Program-made: the position numbers and the translations under genes | Assembly: GCA_947445425.1 (NCBI GenBank) | Contig: CANFFA010000001.1 | Span: 1-24,964 of the forward strand | DNA length: 24,964 bases | DNA from: Paludibacteraceae bacterium | GTDB lineage: Bacteria > Bacteroidota > Bacteroidia > Bacteroidales > Paludibacteraceae | Direction: 5' to 3' | Notes under the pieces: model-generated | What the model was told of the DNA's origin: nothing | What the model saw: the letters and a program-made list of their open reading frames with translations, nothing else | Database searches by the model: none | Shown here: positions 1-8,228 of the stretch, piece after piece | Layout: the number at the start of each line of letters is the position of its first letter | Numbering within the stretch: position 1 is the stretch's first letter

Positions 1-587
1 CTTTACCAGCATGAGCAGTCAAGCGTACAAAAGTCGTATTCTTAGCACGAAATTTCTCTACCAACTCTTCGCTTACTTCCACAGCACCTTTTTCCAGCAA
101 GGTCTTAATAGTGGGTAAACTATTGGTCAATTCAGTCAACTTATTCAACTCAGAAACACTAATCGCTTTACCTTCCGAAAGGGCATCAAGCACTTTCATT
201 TCACGCTCATTCAGCTGCGTTTCATTCTCATAATAAGGATTAATTCGAACTTGGGTTTCACTCTCCAACTTTAAACCAGCAGGAACCGCAGCCTGATAAA
301 CATCCCCCAAAAAAGCCTGATAATAGGAAGCAATCCAATCCCAAAGTTTCATCTGTGGCCGTCGAAGTATCGGCTCATTGTCCAACAAACAGAGTATTTC
401 TTTTGCCTCATAAACAGTAGGCGTTATGGAATGGACCAAATAAATAACCGCGGTGTACATCTTCTTTTTTCCAAAAGGAACCACCACACGCTTTCCAACA
501 TGCACAGTATCAGCCCACTCATCAGGAACTGAATAAGTAAAAGTATTGGCCAAAGGAAGGGGAAGAATAACGTCGACGTATTTCATA
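1..587 (-). CDS. priA: Primosomal protein N' (PriA helicase), N-terminal part, cut by window edge
   Basis: Read on the minus strand from an ATG at 587-585, the frame is open to the window edge (about 195 residues). The N-terminus MKYVDVILPLPLANTFTYSVP, followed by a VGKRVVVPFG segment, is typical of the PriA 3'-end DNA-binding domain in Bacteroidetes. A KLWDWIASYYQ segment and a winged-helix-like stretch (LNEREMKVLDAL) follow, as expected before the helicase domain. PriA is a superfamily 2 helicase that reloads the replisome at stalled forks. The ATP-binding motifs lie outside the window, so the call rests on the N-terminal domain alone. A TACCTTTG box (minus strand, 639-632) lies 45 bases upstream of the start and fits a Bacteroidetes -7 element. 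Confidence 0.87.
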
Positions 588-631
588 TTGTACGTAAAGG
601 AGTGGAAAAGAAAGTCGTTTGAAGTGTTTTG

Positions 632-639
632 CAAAGGTA
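632..639 (-). promoter_or_regulatory. Candidate -7 promoter box for priA
   Basis: The minus strand reads TACCTTTG here, an exact match to the Bacteroidetes -7 consensus TAnnTTTG, about 45 bases before the priA start. I see no well-spaced -33 TTG, so support is the -7 box alone. Confidence 0.4.
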
Positions 640-745
640 AGAAAGAATTGAGAAATGGCATAATCAAGTATTCGTATGATTTAAACCTATAAATCAATTG
701 TTTACACATAAAACAATGTGATTATACTTTACAAAAGATATTAAC

Positions 746-753
746 TATATTTG
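746..753 (+). promoter_or_regulatory. Candidate -7 promoter box for carbonic anhydrase gene
   Basis: TATATTTG matches the Bacteroidetes -7 consensus TAnnTTTG exactly and lies 92 bases before the ATG at 845. The -33 element is not obvious; a TGTG at 717-720 is the nearest candidate. Transcription would give an AU-rich leader of roughly 80-90 nt. Confidence 0.45.
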
Positions 754-844
754 CAAAACATTACAAAAGAAGCTTGAAGCTTTAAATCACACATTTCTAA
801 AACCCTTAAAATATTATATAGAAACAGTACAATTAAATTACAAA

Positions 845-1471
845 ATGAACGCAGAACAAATATTTACCAATAATAGAAATTGGATTGCCGAAAAACTAAA
901 GGTAGACGAAAATTATTTCAAAACACTATCTATCGGTCAGAATCCATCCTTTCTTTACATAGGATGTTCCGATAGTAGGGTGACCGCTGAAGAGCTAATG
1001 GGCGTAGGCCCTGGAGAAGTTTTTGTACATAGAAATATCGCCAATATGGTTCCAAATGCTGATCTAAGTGCCATGTCAGTCATCACTTATGCGGTAACGC
1101 ATCTTGAAGTGGAGCATATTGTAGTCTGCGGACACTACTATTGTGGGGGTGTAAAAGCAGCCATGCAATCCTCTGATTTAGGAATTCTGAACCCTTGGTT
1201 GAGAAACATCAGGGATGTGTACCGTTTGCATAAAGCAGAATTAGACTCTATTACCAACGAGGAGGAGAAATACCAGCGTTTAGTAGAGCTGAACGTTCAA
1301 GAGCAGTGCATAAATGTGATTAAGACTTCTGATGTACAAAAAGCATCAAAAGAGCGAAGTATCAGTGTACATGGTTGGGTGTTTGATGACCACAGCGGGA
1401 AGTTGATAGATTTGAAAATTGATTTTGATAAGATACTACATGATATTATGGAGATTTATCATATTATTTAA
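845..1471 (+). CDS. can: Beta-class carbonic anhydrase
   Basis: This 208-residue protein would reversibly hydrate CO2 to bicarbonate, supplying carboxylation reactions and pH balance in the cytoplasm. The beta-class zinc site is complete: Cys41 and Asp43-Arg45 in the CSDSR motif, then His97 and Cys100 in VVCGHYYCGG. The VGPGEVFVHRNIAN segment (about 54-67) is also characteristic. Length is normal for the class. The ATG follows an AT-rich leader with no strong Shine-Dalgarno sequence, as is usual in Bacteroidetes. The gene is monocistronic, with priA divergent upstream and the gldB-like gene convergent downstream, separated by an unusual repeat array. Family assignment is secure; the symbol is by homology only. 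Confidence 0.95.
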   Translation: MNAEQIFTNNRNWIAEKLKVDENYFKTLSIGQNPSFLYIGCSDSRVTAEELMGVGPGEVFVHRNIANMVPNADLSAMSVITYAVTHLEVEHIVVCGHYYCGGVKAAMQSSDLGILNPWLRNIRDVYRLHKAELDSITNEEEKYQRLVELNVQEQCINVIKTSDVQKASKERSISVHGWVFDDHSGKLIDLKIDFDKILHDIMEIYHII

Positions 1472-1487
1472 AATAATAAATGTTGAA

Positions 1488-1616
1488 ACGCAACGCAATA
1501 AACGACATAGAGACGCAATGCAATAAACGACTTAGAGACGCAATGCAATAAACGACTTAGAGACGCAATGCAATAAACGACTTAGAGACGCAATGCATTG
1601 CGTCTCTAAGTCGTTT
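1488..1616. repeat. 25-bp direct tandem repeat ending in a 42-bp perfect palindrome
   Basis: Four 25-bp copies start at 1488, 1513, 1538 and 1563 (unit begins ACGCAATGCAATAAACGA and ends CTTAGAG). The first copy has two substitutions and the next three are identical. The fifth copy breaks after ACGCAATGCA and runs into its own reverse complement, giving a perfect palindrome at 1575-1616 centred on ATGCAT. The palindrome ends one base before the stop codon of the gldB-like gene on the other strand. It could serve as a bidirectional terminator between two convergent genes. The core GAGACGCAATGC / GCATTGCGTCTC recurs in related form at 10787 and 14837. Confidence 0.9.
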
Positions 1617-2633
1617 TCACGGTTTATACCCCGAATTTTCCAACATTTTTTGGTAATTATCATCCTTCATCAAATCACGTAATCCTACTTGAGGATTATT
1701 TTTCATATAACTGGATACAATTTGCCATCCTATCCAAGTACCCAAGCGACCTGGCGATTCTTGTGAAATCGGAGCAGTAAAAGGAGCGTCATTCATATAC
1801 TTTTTAATCAGTATATTGTCTGTAGAAAACAGATCCTTTTGGTCGATCATCGCCGCCCAGATATTTTTTTCGTATTGATTACACCACTTCCAATGAACAG
1901 GATCATAAGCCATTAGGTCCTCCGCCTTTTCCTGCGGCATACATACCGATAATAGGTACATTACCTTACCCCTAAAAAGCATGTGATCCAAAAGTCTGTC
2001 CTTATCATTGCTGAGGGCAAACATGCGGAAAAGCGTAGCCGAAACAATATCAGCAGCTACACACTCTCGGCGCATATTGTACATTAAGTATTTATACGTA
2101 AAATCCTTGTAAGCCTTATAATCACTTCCCAAATAAAAATCAGTACCTATGGCAATAAAATCATCATTCATAATCACTGAACGATTCAAACCTGAAACAA
2201 AAAAGTATATTTCTGGTAATTTTGCATTGGGAAAATAATGCATGATATAAGTGTATGCATCTGAAAGACTCTTCTCGATATCTGTCACATCAGCAAAGGT
2301 TTCCATAGACTTCTTGTTCACGGGAGCAAAGGTCTTATCCGCCAAAAATGATTTAAATAAATTACTCACCGCAACCGTATCCATAGCAGCAGTATCTAAA
2401 ATTTCAGCAGTATAGGCAGGTAAGAACTTTGGGAAATCGACATATAATTTAGCCACATTTTGCTTAAAGTCTTTATCCACAAGCGTCATCATAGCTTTGT
2501 CAAAACGCTTAATTTTAACTTCCACTCTTTTCTCTGAAGTGTCTATCTTAAAGCGCTTGGTTGATTTGCTACAAGATGAAAATAGCAAAGGAAACACGAT
2601 CATTACAAGAACAAACAAATTCGTTTTTTTCAT
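1617..2633 (-). CDS. gldB: GldB-like lipoprotein
   Basis: A 338-residue lipoprotein when started at the ATG at 2633. This start gives a clean signal peptide (MKKTNLFVLVMIVFPLLFSSC) with the lipobox cysteine at residue 21; an open frame reaching back to 2720 would add 29 residues with no signal function. The mature part shows features of the GldB family: an early VEVKIKRFDKAMM segment, the PEIYFFVSGLNRSV / IAIGTDFYLGSD stretch and a C-terminal GRLGTWIGWQIVSSYMKNNP. In Flavobacterium johnsoniae GldB is needed for gliding, but homologues occur in non-gliding Bacteroidales, so motility should not be assumed. It follows yidC on the same strand with a hairpin in the gap. Confidence 0.8.
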   Translation of the reverse strand: MKKTNLFVLVMIVFPLLFSSCSKSTKRFKIDTSEKRVEVKIKRFDKAMMTLVDKDFKQNVAKLYVDFPKFLPAYTAEILDTAAMDTVAVSNLFKSFLADKTFAPVNKKSMETFADVTDIEKSLSDAYTYIMHYFPNAKLPEIYFFVSGLNRSVIMNDDFIAIGTDFYLGSDYKAYKDFTYKYLMYNMRRECVAADIVSATLFRMFALSNDKDRLLDHMLFRGKVMYLLSVCMPQEKAEDLMAYDPVHWKWCNQYEKNIWAAMIDQKDLFSTDNILIKKYMNDAPFTAPISQESPGRLGTWIGWQIVSSYMKNNPQVGLRDLMKDDNYQKMLENSGYKP

Positions 2634-2658
2634 ACTCTTTCTTTTATTATAAAACCAA

Positions 2659-2707
2659 ACAAAAGGCGCAAAGCGCAATTTTAGAACTTGCATTTTACGC
2701 CTTTTGT
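2659..2707 (-). terminator. Candidate hairpin between yidC and the gldB-like gene
   Basis: ACAAAAGGCG at 2659-2668 pairs perfectly with CGCCTTTTGT at 2698-2707, a 10-bp stem with a 29-base loop. It lies downstream of the yidC stop and upstream of the gldB-like start. The A/T-rich stem end could act as a weak terminator or processing site. Confidence 0.4.
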
Positions 2708-2760
2708 GAAAATATATCATACAATCTACAGTTAAAAACTCGTAGACATTTTACTCTTAA

Positions 2761-4653
2761 CTACTTCTTCCCTCTTACTGCCTTTTGTTGCTCTTGTTGC
2801 ATTTTTTCCAATCGCGCCATAAAACCACTTTTCTTAACTGGTTTTTTACTATTGCGTTTTGCATGCAACTCTGCCAACATCTTCTTTTCATCCACCATAC
2901 CACGAATGGCATAGGTTTGAATAATAGAAATCAAGGTAGACACAAAATAGTAATAACTTAATCCTGAAGCATAGTTATTGAACATAAACATGAAAGCCAA
3001 AGGCATCAGGTACATCATCCACTTCATACCTGGAATCTGATCATTTCCTCCAGTACTTGCCATATTTAGTTTGGTATAAACAATACTAGTGGCAGTCATT
3101 AGCAGACAGAAAAGACTGATATGATTTCCAAAATACTCAGTAATTAACGGAATATGACCAGACCAACTATAAATAGAATCATAGGCCGAAAGATCGGTTG
3201 CCCATAAGAAACTTTCTTGACGCAACTCAATAGCAGCCGGAAAGAAACTAAACATTGCAAATAAGATAGGCATTTGTAATAAGGTAGGCAAACAGCCACT
3301 CATGGGACTCACTCCTACTTTAGAATAAATATCCATACTCACTTTTTGACGCTCCACTGTTTTATCAGCAGGGATCTTTGCAGTAAGTTCATCAATTTCA
3401 GGCTTTAACACCCTCATCTTAGCACTAGAAACATAAGATTTATAGGTCAAAGGGAACAATAAAGTCTTGATGGCCAAGGTCATTAATAGGATAATAATAC
3501 CAAAATTACCCATAAAGCCGCTGAAGAAATTAAACATTGGGATAATCATAAAACGATTCACCCAACCAAAAATGCCCCAACCCAAAGGTATAATTTTGTT
3601 CAGATTAAGCTCATCTTTCGAGTCAACACCTTTATCGTATGCAGATAAGACTTTATACTGATTTGGTCCTAAAAACAGATTAAAAGAACTGGATTCTTTA
3701 CCTGTTGGATCAAAAGCCACTGTCATATTTGCAGAGTAAGCTTTCAAGTAACCTGAATTCTCACCTTCCAATTTGCTCTTTAATTTTGTGGCACTCAATC
3801 CATCTTTAGAAATTAAAATAGAACTGAAAAACTGTCCTTTAAAAGCAATCCATTTGGCCTTGGTCGTCAATTCTTTTTCTTCATTCTTGCTTTCGCTCAA
3901 GGTTTCAATATCCTCAGACATATATTTAAATTCTACATTCGCATAACGATCTTCAAATTTACGTCCCAATTCTTGTTGACGCACCTTTGCCGACCAAGCC
4001 ATTTCCAAGAAGTTAGTTCCTGCTGGCATCACCGTATTCATTGCATTTGCCTTGATATCAAAGCCCAACATATAATTATTTGCTGGAAGGGTATACGTAA
4101 AGTCAAGATAAGCCTCGCCAGAAGTTTTTAATCGAAAGACCAAAGTCTGATTACCTTTTACATCTTTTTTTATCGGTGCAATAGAATCAAAATACAAACT
4201 AGCTGAATTCAATACACGGTTGTTATTGGTAACCAATGTAAAAGCCATATTACTTTCATTGGCTTCGAAAAGGATTAATGGCAATGAATCATGCGTTTTG
4301 TAATTTTTCAATTGAGCAGAACAGATACTTCCACCCTTATTACTAAAAGTCAACTTTACCAATTCATTTTCTAGTGTATAAAATTTTTCAACACCAGTGG
4401 AAGCAACACTAAAAGCACCAAAAGTATCAGCAGCTTTAGTAGTATCATTTGCCGCAATTGAATCGGCTGCAGCTGCACTCTTTGAAATATTCGCTTCAAC
4501 AGCCTGAGGTGCATTACTTTGATCTACAAATGCAATAGAGTCGTTGTACCTTTTTTGATCTGCTAATTGCTTTTCTGTAGGCTTATTTAATTGAGTAAAG
4601 CCTATGAATATCAGTGCAATGAGCACAAATCCAATAATCGTATTTTTATCCAT
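2761..4653 (-). CDS. yidC: Membrane protein insertase YidC
   Basis: This 630-residue insertase places proteins in the inner membrane, alone or with SecYEG. The start at 4653 gives MDKNTIIGFVLIALIFIGFTQ, the usual first transmembrane helix; an upstream ATG at 4677 would add eight residues before it. A Ser/Ala/Asp-rich linker follows (about 35-75), then the large periplasmic domain (about 80-340). The C-terminal insertase core has hydrophobic segments from about 355 onward, including FGIIILLMTLAIKTLLFPLTYKSY and GCLPTLLQMPILFAMFSFFP, both hallmarks of YidC/Oxa1. The C-terminus is Lys-rich (KKPVKKSGF...VRGKK), as expected for ribosome contact. pyrG lies 70 bases upstream on the same strand. Confidence 0.96.
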   Translation of the reverse strand: MDKNTIIGFVLIALIFIGFTQLNKPTEKQLADQKRYNDSIAFVDQSNAPQAVEANISKSAAAADSIAANDTTKAADTFGAFSVASTGVEKFYTLENELVKLTFSNKGGSICSAQLKNYKTHDSLPLILFEANESNMAFTLVTNNNRVLNSASLYFDSIAPIKKDVKGNQTLVFRLKTSGEAYLDFTYTLPANNYMLGFDIKANAMNTVMPAGTNFLEMAWSAKVRQQELGRKFEDRYANVEFKYMSEDIETLSESKNEEKELTTKAKWIAFKGQFFSSILISKDGLSATKLKSKLEGENSGYLKAYSANMTVAFDPTGKESSSFNLFLGPNQYKVLSAYDKGVDSKDELNLNKIIPLGWGIFGWVNRFMIIPMFNFFSGFMGNFGIIILLMTLAIKTLLFPLTYKSYVSSAKMRVLKPEIDELTAKIPADKTVERQKVSMDIYSKVGVSPMSGCLPTLLQMPILFAMFSFFPAAIELRQESFLWATDLSAYDSIYSWSGHIPLITEYFGNHISLFCLLMTATSIVYTKLNMASTGGNDQIPGMKWMMYLMPLAFMFMFNNYASGLSYYYFVSTLISIIQTYAIRGMVDEKKMLAELHAKRNSKKPVKKSGFMARLEKMQQEQQKAVRGKK

Positions 4654-4723
4654 CTTTGTTTTGACGACTGTCAACACTTTTATTTAAACAGTCTGAGTTT
4701 AATTATTAATTTTGAATTATTAA

Positions 4724-6331
4724 TTACTTTTGAATGGCAGCTTGAATAAAGCTGATAAACAATGGATGAGGATTCACCACAGTGCTGCTATATTCTGGGT
4801 GAAATTGCACCCCAATAAACCATTTATGCGACTTCAACTCAATGATTTCAACCAGATTAGATTCATCATTCATCCCACTACAAATCATACCAGCTTTTTC
4901 AAACTCCTCTTTGTATTCATTGTTAAATTCAAAACGATGACGGTGACGCTCACTGATGTGATCTTTACCATATATTTCGTGAGCCTTAGAATGTTTCTTC
5001 AATTTGCATTTATATGCACCCAAACGCATACTACCGCCTAGGTTTAAAACATCTTTTTGCTCATCCATAATATCTACAATGTTATGGGTAGTAGTATCAT
5101 CAATTTCCGTACTATTGGCATCTGCATAACCCAATACATTTCTGGCAAATTCTATAGACATGGTTTGCATTCCCATACAAATACCTAAACACGGCATATT
5201 GTTTTCACGTGCATATCTCAAGGCAGAAAATTTACCTTCCATACCACGCTCTCCAAAACCTGGAGCCACAATAATACCAGCTAATCCACCTAGTTTCTTT
5301 GCAACATTTTCATCAGTTATTTTATCAGAAAGGATTAATTCCAATTTCAATTTATGATCGTTGTAAGCACTGGCATGAATCAATGATTCAATGATAGATT
5401 TATAAGCATCAGGCAATTGTGTATATTTACCAACCAAACCGATACGAATTTCATCTTTCGCATTTTCTAGTTTTTCAACAAAACTAATCCATTTTCCCAT
5501 ATCTGCATCTGGCGTTTTGGCCAAATCAAATCCCATTTTGGACAGTACTACTTCATCCAATTTTTCCAATTGCATGTTCATCGGTACTCTATAAATGGTA
5601 GGTACATCGATGGATTGCATCACAGCACTTTGTTCAACATTGCAAAACAAAGCAACCTTTTTACGGATATCCATAGAGATATTGTGCTCGGTACGAAGCA
5701 CTAAAATATCGGCTTGAACGCCTTGTTCTTGTAAAGCTTTTACTGAATGTTGTGTAGGTTTAGTCTTAAGCTCTTTGGCGGCAGCCAAATAAGGGACGTA
5801 AGTAAGATGGATGATCAAACACTTGTTTCCAAGCTCCCATTTCAATTGACGAACTGCCTCAATATAAGGCAATGATTCAATATCACCCACAGTACCACCC
5901 AATTCAGTAATGACAAATTCATATTCGCCTTTGCTACCCAATTGCTTGATATTGCGTTTAATCTCGTCAGTAATGTGCGGAATAATTTGCACCGTTTTTC
6001 CCAAATAATCACCTCTACGCTCTTTGTTAATAACGTTTTGATAGATGCGACCAGTGGTAATATTATTGGCACGATGGGTCGGCGCATTTAAAAAACGCTC
6101 ATAATGACCTAAATCCAAATCAGCCTCATGGCCATCTACGGTTACATAACATTCACCATGTTCGTAAGGATTTAAGGTACCTGGATCTATATTAATATAA
6201 GGATCTAACTTTTGATTCGTAACCCTAAAACCACGGGCTTGCAACAACTTACCCAATGAAGCTGCAATAATACCCTTACCCAATGATGAAGTAACTCCAC
6301 CGGTTACAAAAATATACTTTGTATCTTTCAC
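4724..6331 (-). CDS. pyrG: CTP synthase
   Basis: This 535-residue enzyme amidates UTP to CTP using ATP and glutamine. The synthetase domain opens with FVTGGVTSSLGKG (about 8-20), containing the P-loop, and includes DPYINIDPGTLNPYEHGE and ITELGGTVGDIES (about 141-153). The C-terminal class I glutaminase domain has its nucleophile Cys385 in GICMGMQ and the His511/Glu513 pair in QFHPEYSS. Length matches the family. It is the first of a co-directional set with yidC and the gldB-like gene. The trp promoter is divergent upstream. All catalytic motifs appear intact. Confidence 0.97.
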   Translation of the reverse strand: MKDTKYIFVTGGVTSSLGKGIIAASLGKLLQARGFRVTNQKLDPYINIDPGTLNPYEHGECYVTVDGHEADLDLGHYERFLNAPTHRANNITTGRIYQNVINKERRGDYLGKTVQIIPHITDEIKRNIKQLGSKGEYEFVITELGGTVGDIESLPYIEAVRQLKWELGNKCLIIHLTYVPYLAAAKELKTKPTQHSVKALQEQGVQADILVLRTEHNISMDIRKKVALFCNVEQSAVMQSIDVPTIYRVPMNMQLEKLDEVVLSKMGFDLAKTPDADMGKWISFVEKLENAKDEIRIGLVGKYTQLPDAYKSIIESLIHASAYNDHKLKLELILSDKITDENVAKKLGGLAGIIVAPGFGERGMEGKFSALRYARENNMPCLGICMGMQTMSIEFARNVLGYADANSTEIDDTTTHNIVDIMDEQKDVLNLGGSMRLGAYKCKLKKHSKAHEIYGKDHISERHRHRFEFNNEYKEEFEKAGMICSGMNDESNLVEIIELKSHKWFIGVQFHPEYSSTVVNPHPLFISFIQAAIQK

Positions 6332-6559
6332 AAGCTTATTTTTCTTACTAATTATTAACTGATTAAACCCTATTTTTCAGCGTGCAAATTTCGGAAAAAA
6401 AACTGAAATACGAAAGCGTTAGACTGGTTTTGTTTTAGGCTTTTAGTCCTATTTCATATTCTAAAGAAATAACAGTACTCATAAGTGAATGAAGATGCAA
6501 GATGACCAAAGTCTTGTCAAAAAAAATTCAATTTGAAATAAAAAAAATATCCTATTTTC
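6332..6559. other. Gap between divergent pyrG and trp leader, no gene seen
   Basis: I see no convincing coding frame or RNA gene between the pyrG start and the trp promoter. The DNA is A/T-rich and must hold the pyrG promoter; no clean TAnnTTTG box was found on the minus strand. Confidence 0.5.
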
Positions 6560-6590
6560 TTGCACAATTAAAATGAAATTGCAATCTTTG
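6560..6590 (+). promoter_or_regulatory. Predicted trp operon promoter
   Basis: A TTG at 6560-6562 and AATCTTTG at 6583-6590 are separated by 20 bases, fitting the Bacteroidetes -33/-7 arrangement except that the first base of TAnnTTTG is A. Transcription would start near 6597, about 20 nt before the leader-peptide ATG. Confidence 0.5.
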
Positions 6591-6618
6591 CACCATCAAA
6601 GTAGAGAAACTAACAAAG

Positions 6619-6678
6619 ATGAAAATATTTACTGTAAATGGTTTGGGTTGGTGGCACACAGGATTTCAAAAATCGTGA
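6619..6678 (+). CDS. trpL: trp operon leader peptide
   Basis: A 19-codon frame reads MKIFTVNGLGWWHTGFQKS and ends at TGA 6676-6678. Two adjacent Trp codons (TGG TGG, 6649-6654) in so short a peptide, just upstream of a terminator and the trp genes, are the signature of a ribosome-mediated attenuator. The peptide probably has no function beyond having its translation sensed. The codons after WW bring the ribosome onto the sequence 6672-6680, which can pair with the terminator. Confidence 0.87.
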   Translation: MKIFTVNGLGWWHTGFQKS

Positions 6679-6752
6679 GTGTTACAGCTATGCATTATAT
6701 GTAAATCATATATTATAAAGGCTTGTCGTTACTCACGATGAGCCTTTTTTTT
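6672..6752 (+). terminator. trp attenuator: antiterminator / terminator switch
   Basis: Terminator: 6718-6729 pairs with 6735-6746 (12 bp including two G-U pairs, 5-base loop), followed by eight T at 6745-6752. Antiterminator: ATCGTGAGT at 6672-6680 is perfectly complementary to ACTCACGAT at 6731-6739, the loop and 3' arm of the terminator. The 5' antiterminator arm overlaps the trpL stop codon. A ribosome finishing trpL (Trp plentiful) would cover it and let the terminator form. A ribosome stalled at the TGG pair would leave it free, giving read-through into trpB. The structure is seen in the sequence; the mechanism is inferred from known trp leaders. Confidence 0.85.
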
Positions 6753-6761
6753 ACCTACCAA

Positions 6762-6898
6762 ACCCCTAGCCCCTTAAGGGGGATTAGAATTGTTTTTTCG
6801 ACATCAATTTCACATAAACAAAGACATAATTAACTAGTATGGAGAATAATAAAGAAAACAATAGTAATTCCAACTCCCCTTTAGGGGAAGGAGGTGGA
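6762..6898. repeat. Junction element copy 1 (attenuator to trpB), inverted C-rich arms
   Basis: Left arm from 6762 contains CCCCTTAAGGGG (6770-6781) and continues to CGACATCAA at about 6807. Right arm 6862-6898 contains CCCCTTTAGGGG (6876-6887). The arms are roughly inverted copies of one another around a spacer of about 55 bases. The left arm starts ten bases after the attenuator T-run, so here it does not end a gene. The right arm is translated as TrpB residues about 10-20. Confidence 0.8.
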
Positions 6899-8077
6899 AT
6901 TGACGCAAATGGTTATTATGGTGAATTTGGCGGTGCCTATATTCCTGAAATTCTTCATGGAACAGTGGAACGTCTAAACGCTGCATACCAAGCAATAAAA
7001 GGAGATGCATCCTTTAAAGCGGAGTATTACGATCTATTGAAGCATTATGTCGGACGGCCTTCTCCTTTATATTTTGCCAAAAGATTGTCCGAGAAATATA
7101 ATACTAAAATCTACTTGAAACGGGAAGATTTGAATCATACTGGTGCACACAAGATTAACAATGCCCTGGGTCAGATTTTGTTAGCAAAACGCATGGGTAA
7201 ATCCCGCATTATTGCTGAAACTGGTGCAGGACAACATGGTGTTGCTACGGCCACAGCCTGTGCATTAATGGGATTAGAATGTACAGTATTCATGGGCAAA
7301 ATTGATGTAGAACGTCAGTTTTTGAATGTACAAAAAATGCGCATGTTGGGTGCAAAAGTAGAACCAGTAACCAGTGGAAGTTCCACTCTAAAAGATGCTA
7401 CCAATGAAGCCATTCGCTATTGGTGCTCTAACCCTGATTCTTTTTATATCATCGGTTCCACGGTGGGACCTCACCCCTACCCCGACATGGTTGGATATTT
7501 TCAGTCTGTTATAAGCGAAGAGATTAAAGATCAACTACAAGAACAAATTGGTCGTGATTATCCCGATTATTTGATGGCTTGTGTGGGTGGTGGAAGTAAT
7601 GCTATGGGTACTTATTACCATTTCTTAAGTGATGAAAGAGTGAAAATCATATCGGCCGAAGCGGGTGGTTTAGGAATAAATTCAGGTGAGACGGCGGCTA
7701 CCATAAGCATAGGATCCAAAGGGATAATCCATGGCTTCCGCACTTTATTAATGCAAGACACTGATGGTCAAATCATTGAACCCTATTCTATTTCTGCAGG
7801 TTTAGATTATCCGGGCATAGGACCAGCTCATGCTTTTTACTCAAAAATTGGCCGAACCAAAGTGCATCCCATCAATGATGATGAAGCATTGGAAGCCGCT
7901 TTTGAATTAACGAAACTAGAAGGTATTATTCCCGCTATAGAATCCGCTCATGCATTGGCATTACTAAAAAAAGAAAAAGGGACTTTCAAGCCTGATGATA
8001 TAGTCGTTTTAACTGTTTCCGGAAGAGGAGATAAGGACATGGATACCTATGTAAAATTTTTCACCCCTCACCCCTAA
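6839..8077 (+). CDS. trpB: Tryptophan synthase beta chain
   Basis: This 412-residue PLP enzyme condenses indole and serine to tryptophan in complex with TrpA. The conserved protein begins near GYYGEFGGAYIPE (residue 26). The PLP lysine is Lys105 in HTGAHKINNA, Glu127 in ETGAGQHG is the catalytic glutamate, and GGGS (250-253) binds the PLP phosphate. Residues 1-21 are not family sequence: they are Asn/Ser-rich, end in SPLGEGGG and are encoded by a dispersed repeat. The last residues (FTPHP) and the TAA stop come from a second repeat copy at CCCCTAAAGGGG. It is the first structural gene after the attenuator. trpA is seven genes downstream, as is usual in Bacteroidales. Confidence 0.97.
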   Translation: MENNKENNSNSNSPLGEGGGIDANGYYGEFGGAYIPEILHGTVERLNAAYQAIKGDASFKAEYYDLLKHYVGRPSPLYFAKRLSEKYNTKIYLKREDLNHTGAHKINNALGQILLAKRMGKSRIIAETGAGQHGVATATACALMGLECTVFMGKIDVERQFLNVQKMRMLGAKVEPVTSGSSTLKDATNEAIRYWCSNPDSFYIIGSTVGPHPYPDMVGYFQSVISEEIKDQLQEQIGRDYPDYLMACVGGGSNAMGTYYHFLSDERVKIISAEAGGLGINSGETAATISIGSKGIIHGFRTLLMQDTDGQIIEPYSISAGLDYPGIGPAHAFYSKIGRTKVHPINDDEALEAAFELTKLEGIIPAIESAHALALLKKEKGTFKPDDIVVLTVSGRGDKDMDTYVKFFTPHP

Positions 8078-8228
8078 AGGGGAATGAAATTAGTTCGGTC
8101 GAAATCAATTAAAACATTTAACACCACCAGATGCAATAATAAAGACCACTTCCATGTTTTATGTATAAAAAATATGGGAAATAAAAAAATCAAAAGTAAT
8201 TTCGACACCCCTTTAGGGGTTGGGGGTT
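8062..8228. repeat. Junction element copy 2 (trpB to DUF559 gene)
   Basis: Left arm 8062-8110 holds CCCCTAAAGGGG (8071-8082); the trpB stop TAA is 8075-8077, inside the palindrome. It continues with GAATGAAATTAG and TCGAAATCAA, shared with copy 4. Right arm 8192-8228 holds CCCCTTTAGGGG (8208-8219) followed by TTGGGGGT, and is translated as TPLGVGG at the start of the DUF559 protein. This is the longest copy in the trp operon. Confidence 0.85.

Noticed and set aside
1488..1600. Possible CRISPR array
   Set aside because: The 25-bp units are directly adjacent with no unique spacers, and no cas genes are nearby; it is a simple tandem repeat.
2561..2914. Plus-strand open frame opposite the gldB-like and yidC genes
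   Set aside because: It is antisense to two well-supported genes, has low-complexity Phe/Cys-rich composition and resembles no family.
4730..5357. Plus-strand open frames opposite pyrG
   Set aside because: They mirror a fully conserved CTP synthase gene and show no protein-like motifs or promoter.
8084..8173. Upstream ATG (8084) as start of the DUF559 gene
   Set aside because: It lies inside the left repeat arm and the added residues look like translated repeat and spacer; ATG 8174 matches the start pattern of trpB, trpE and trpG.
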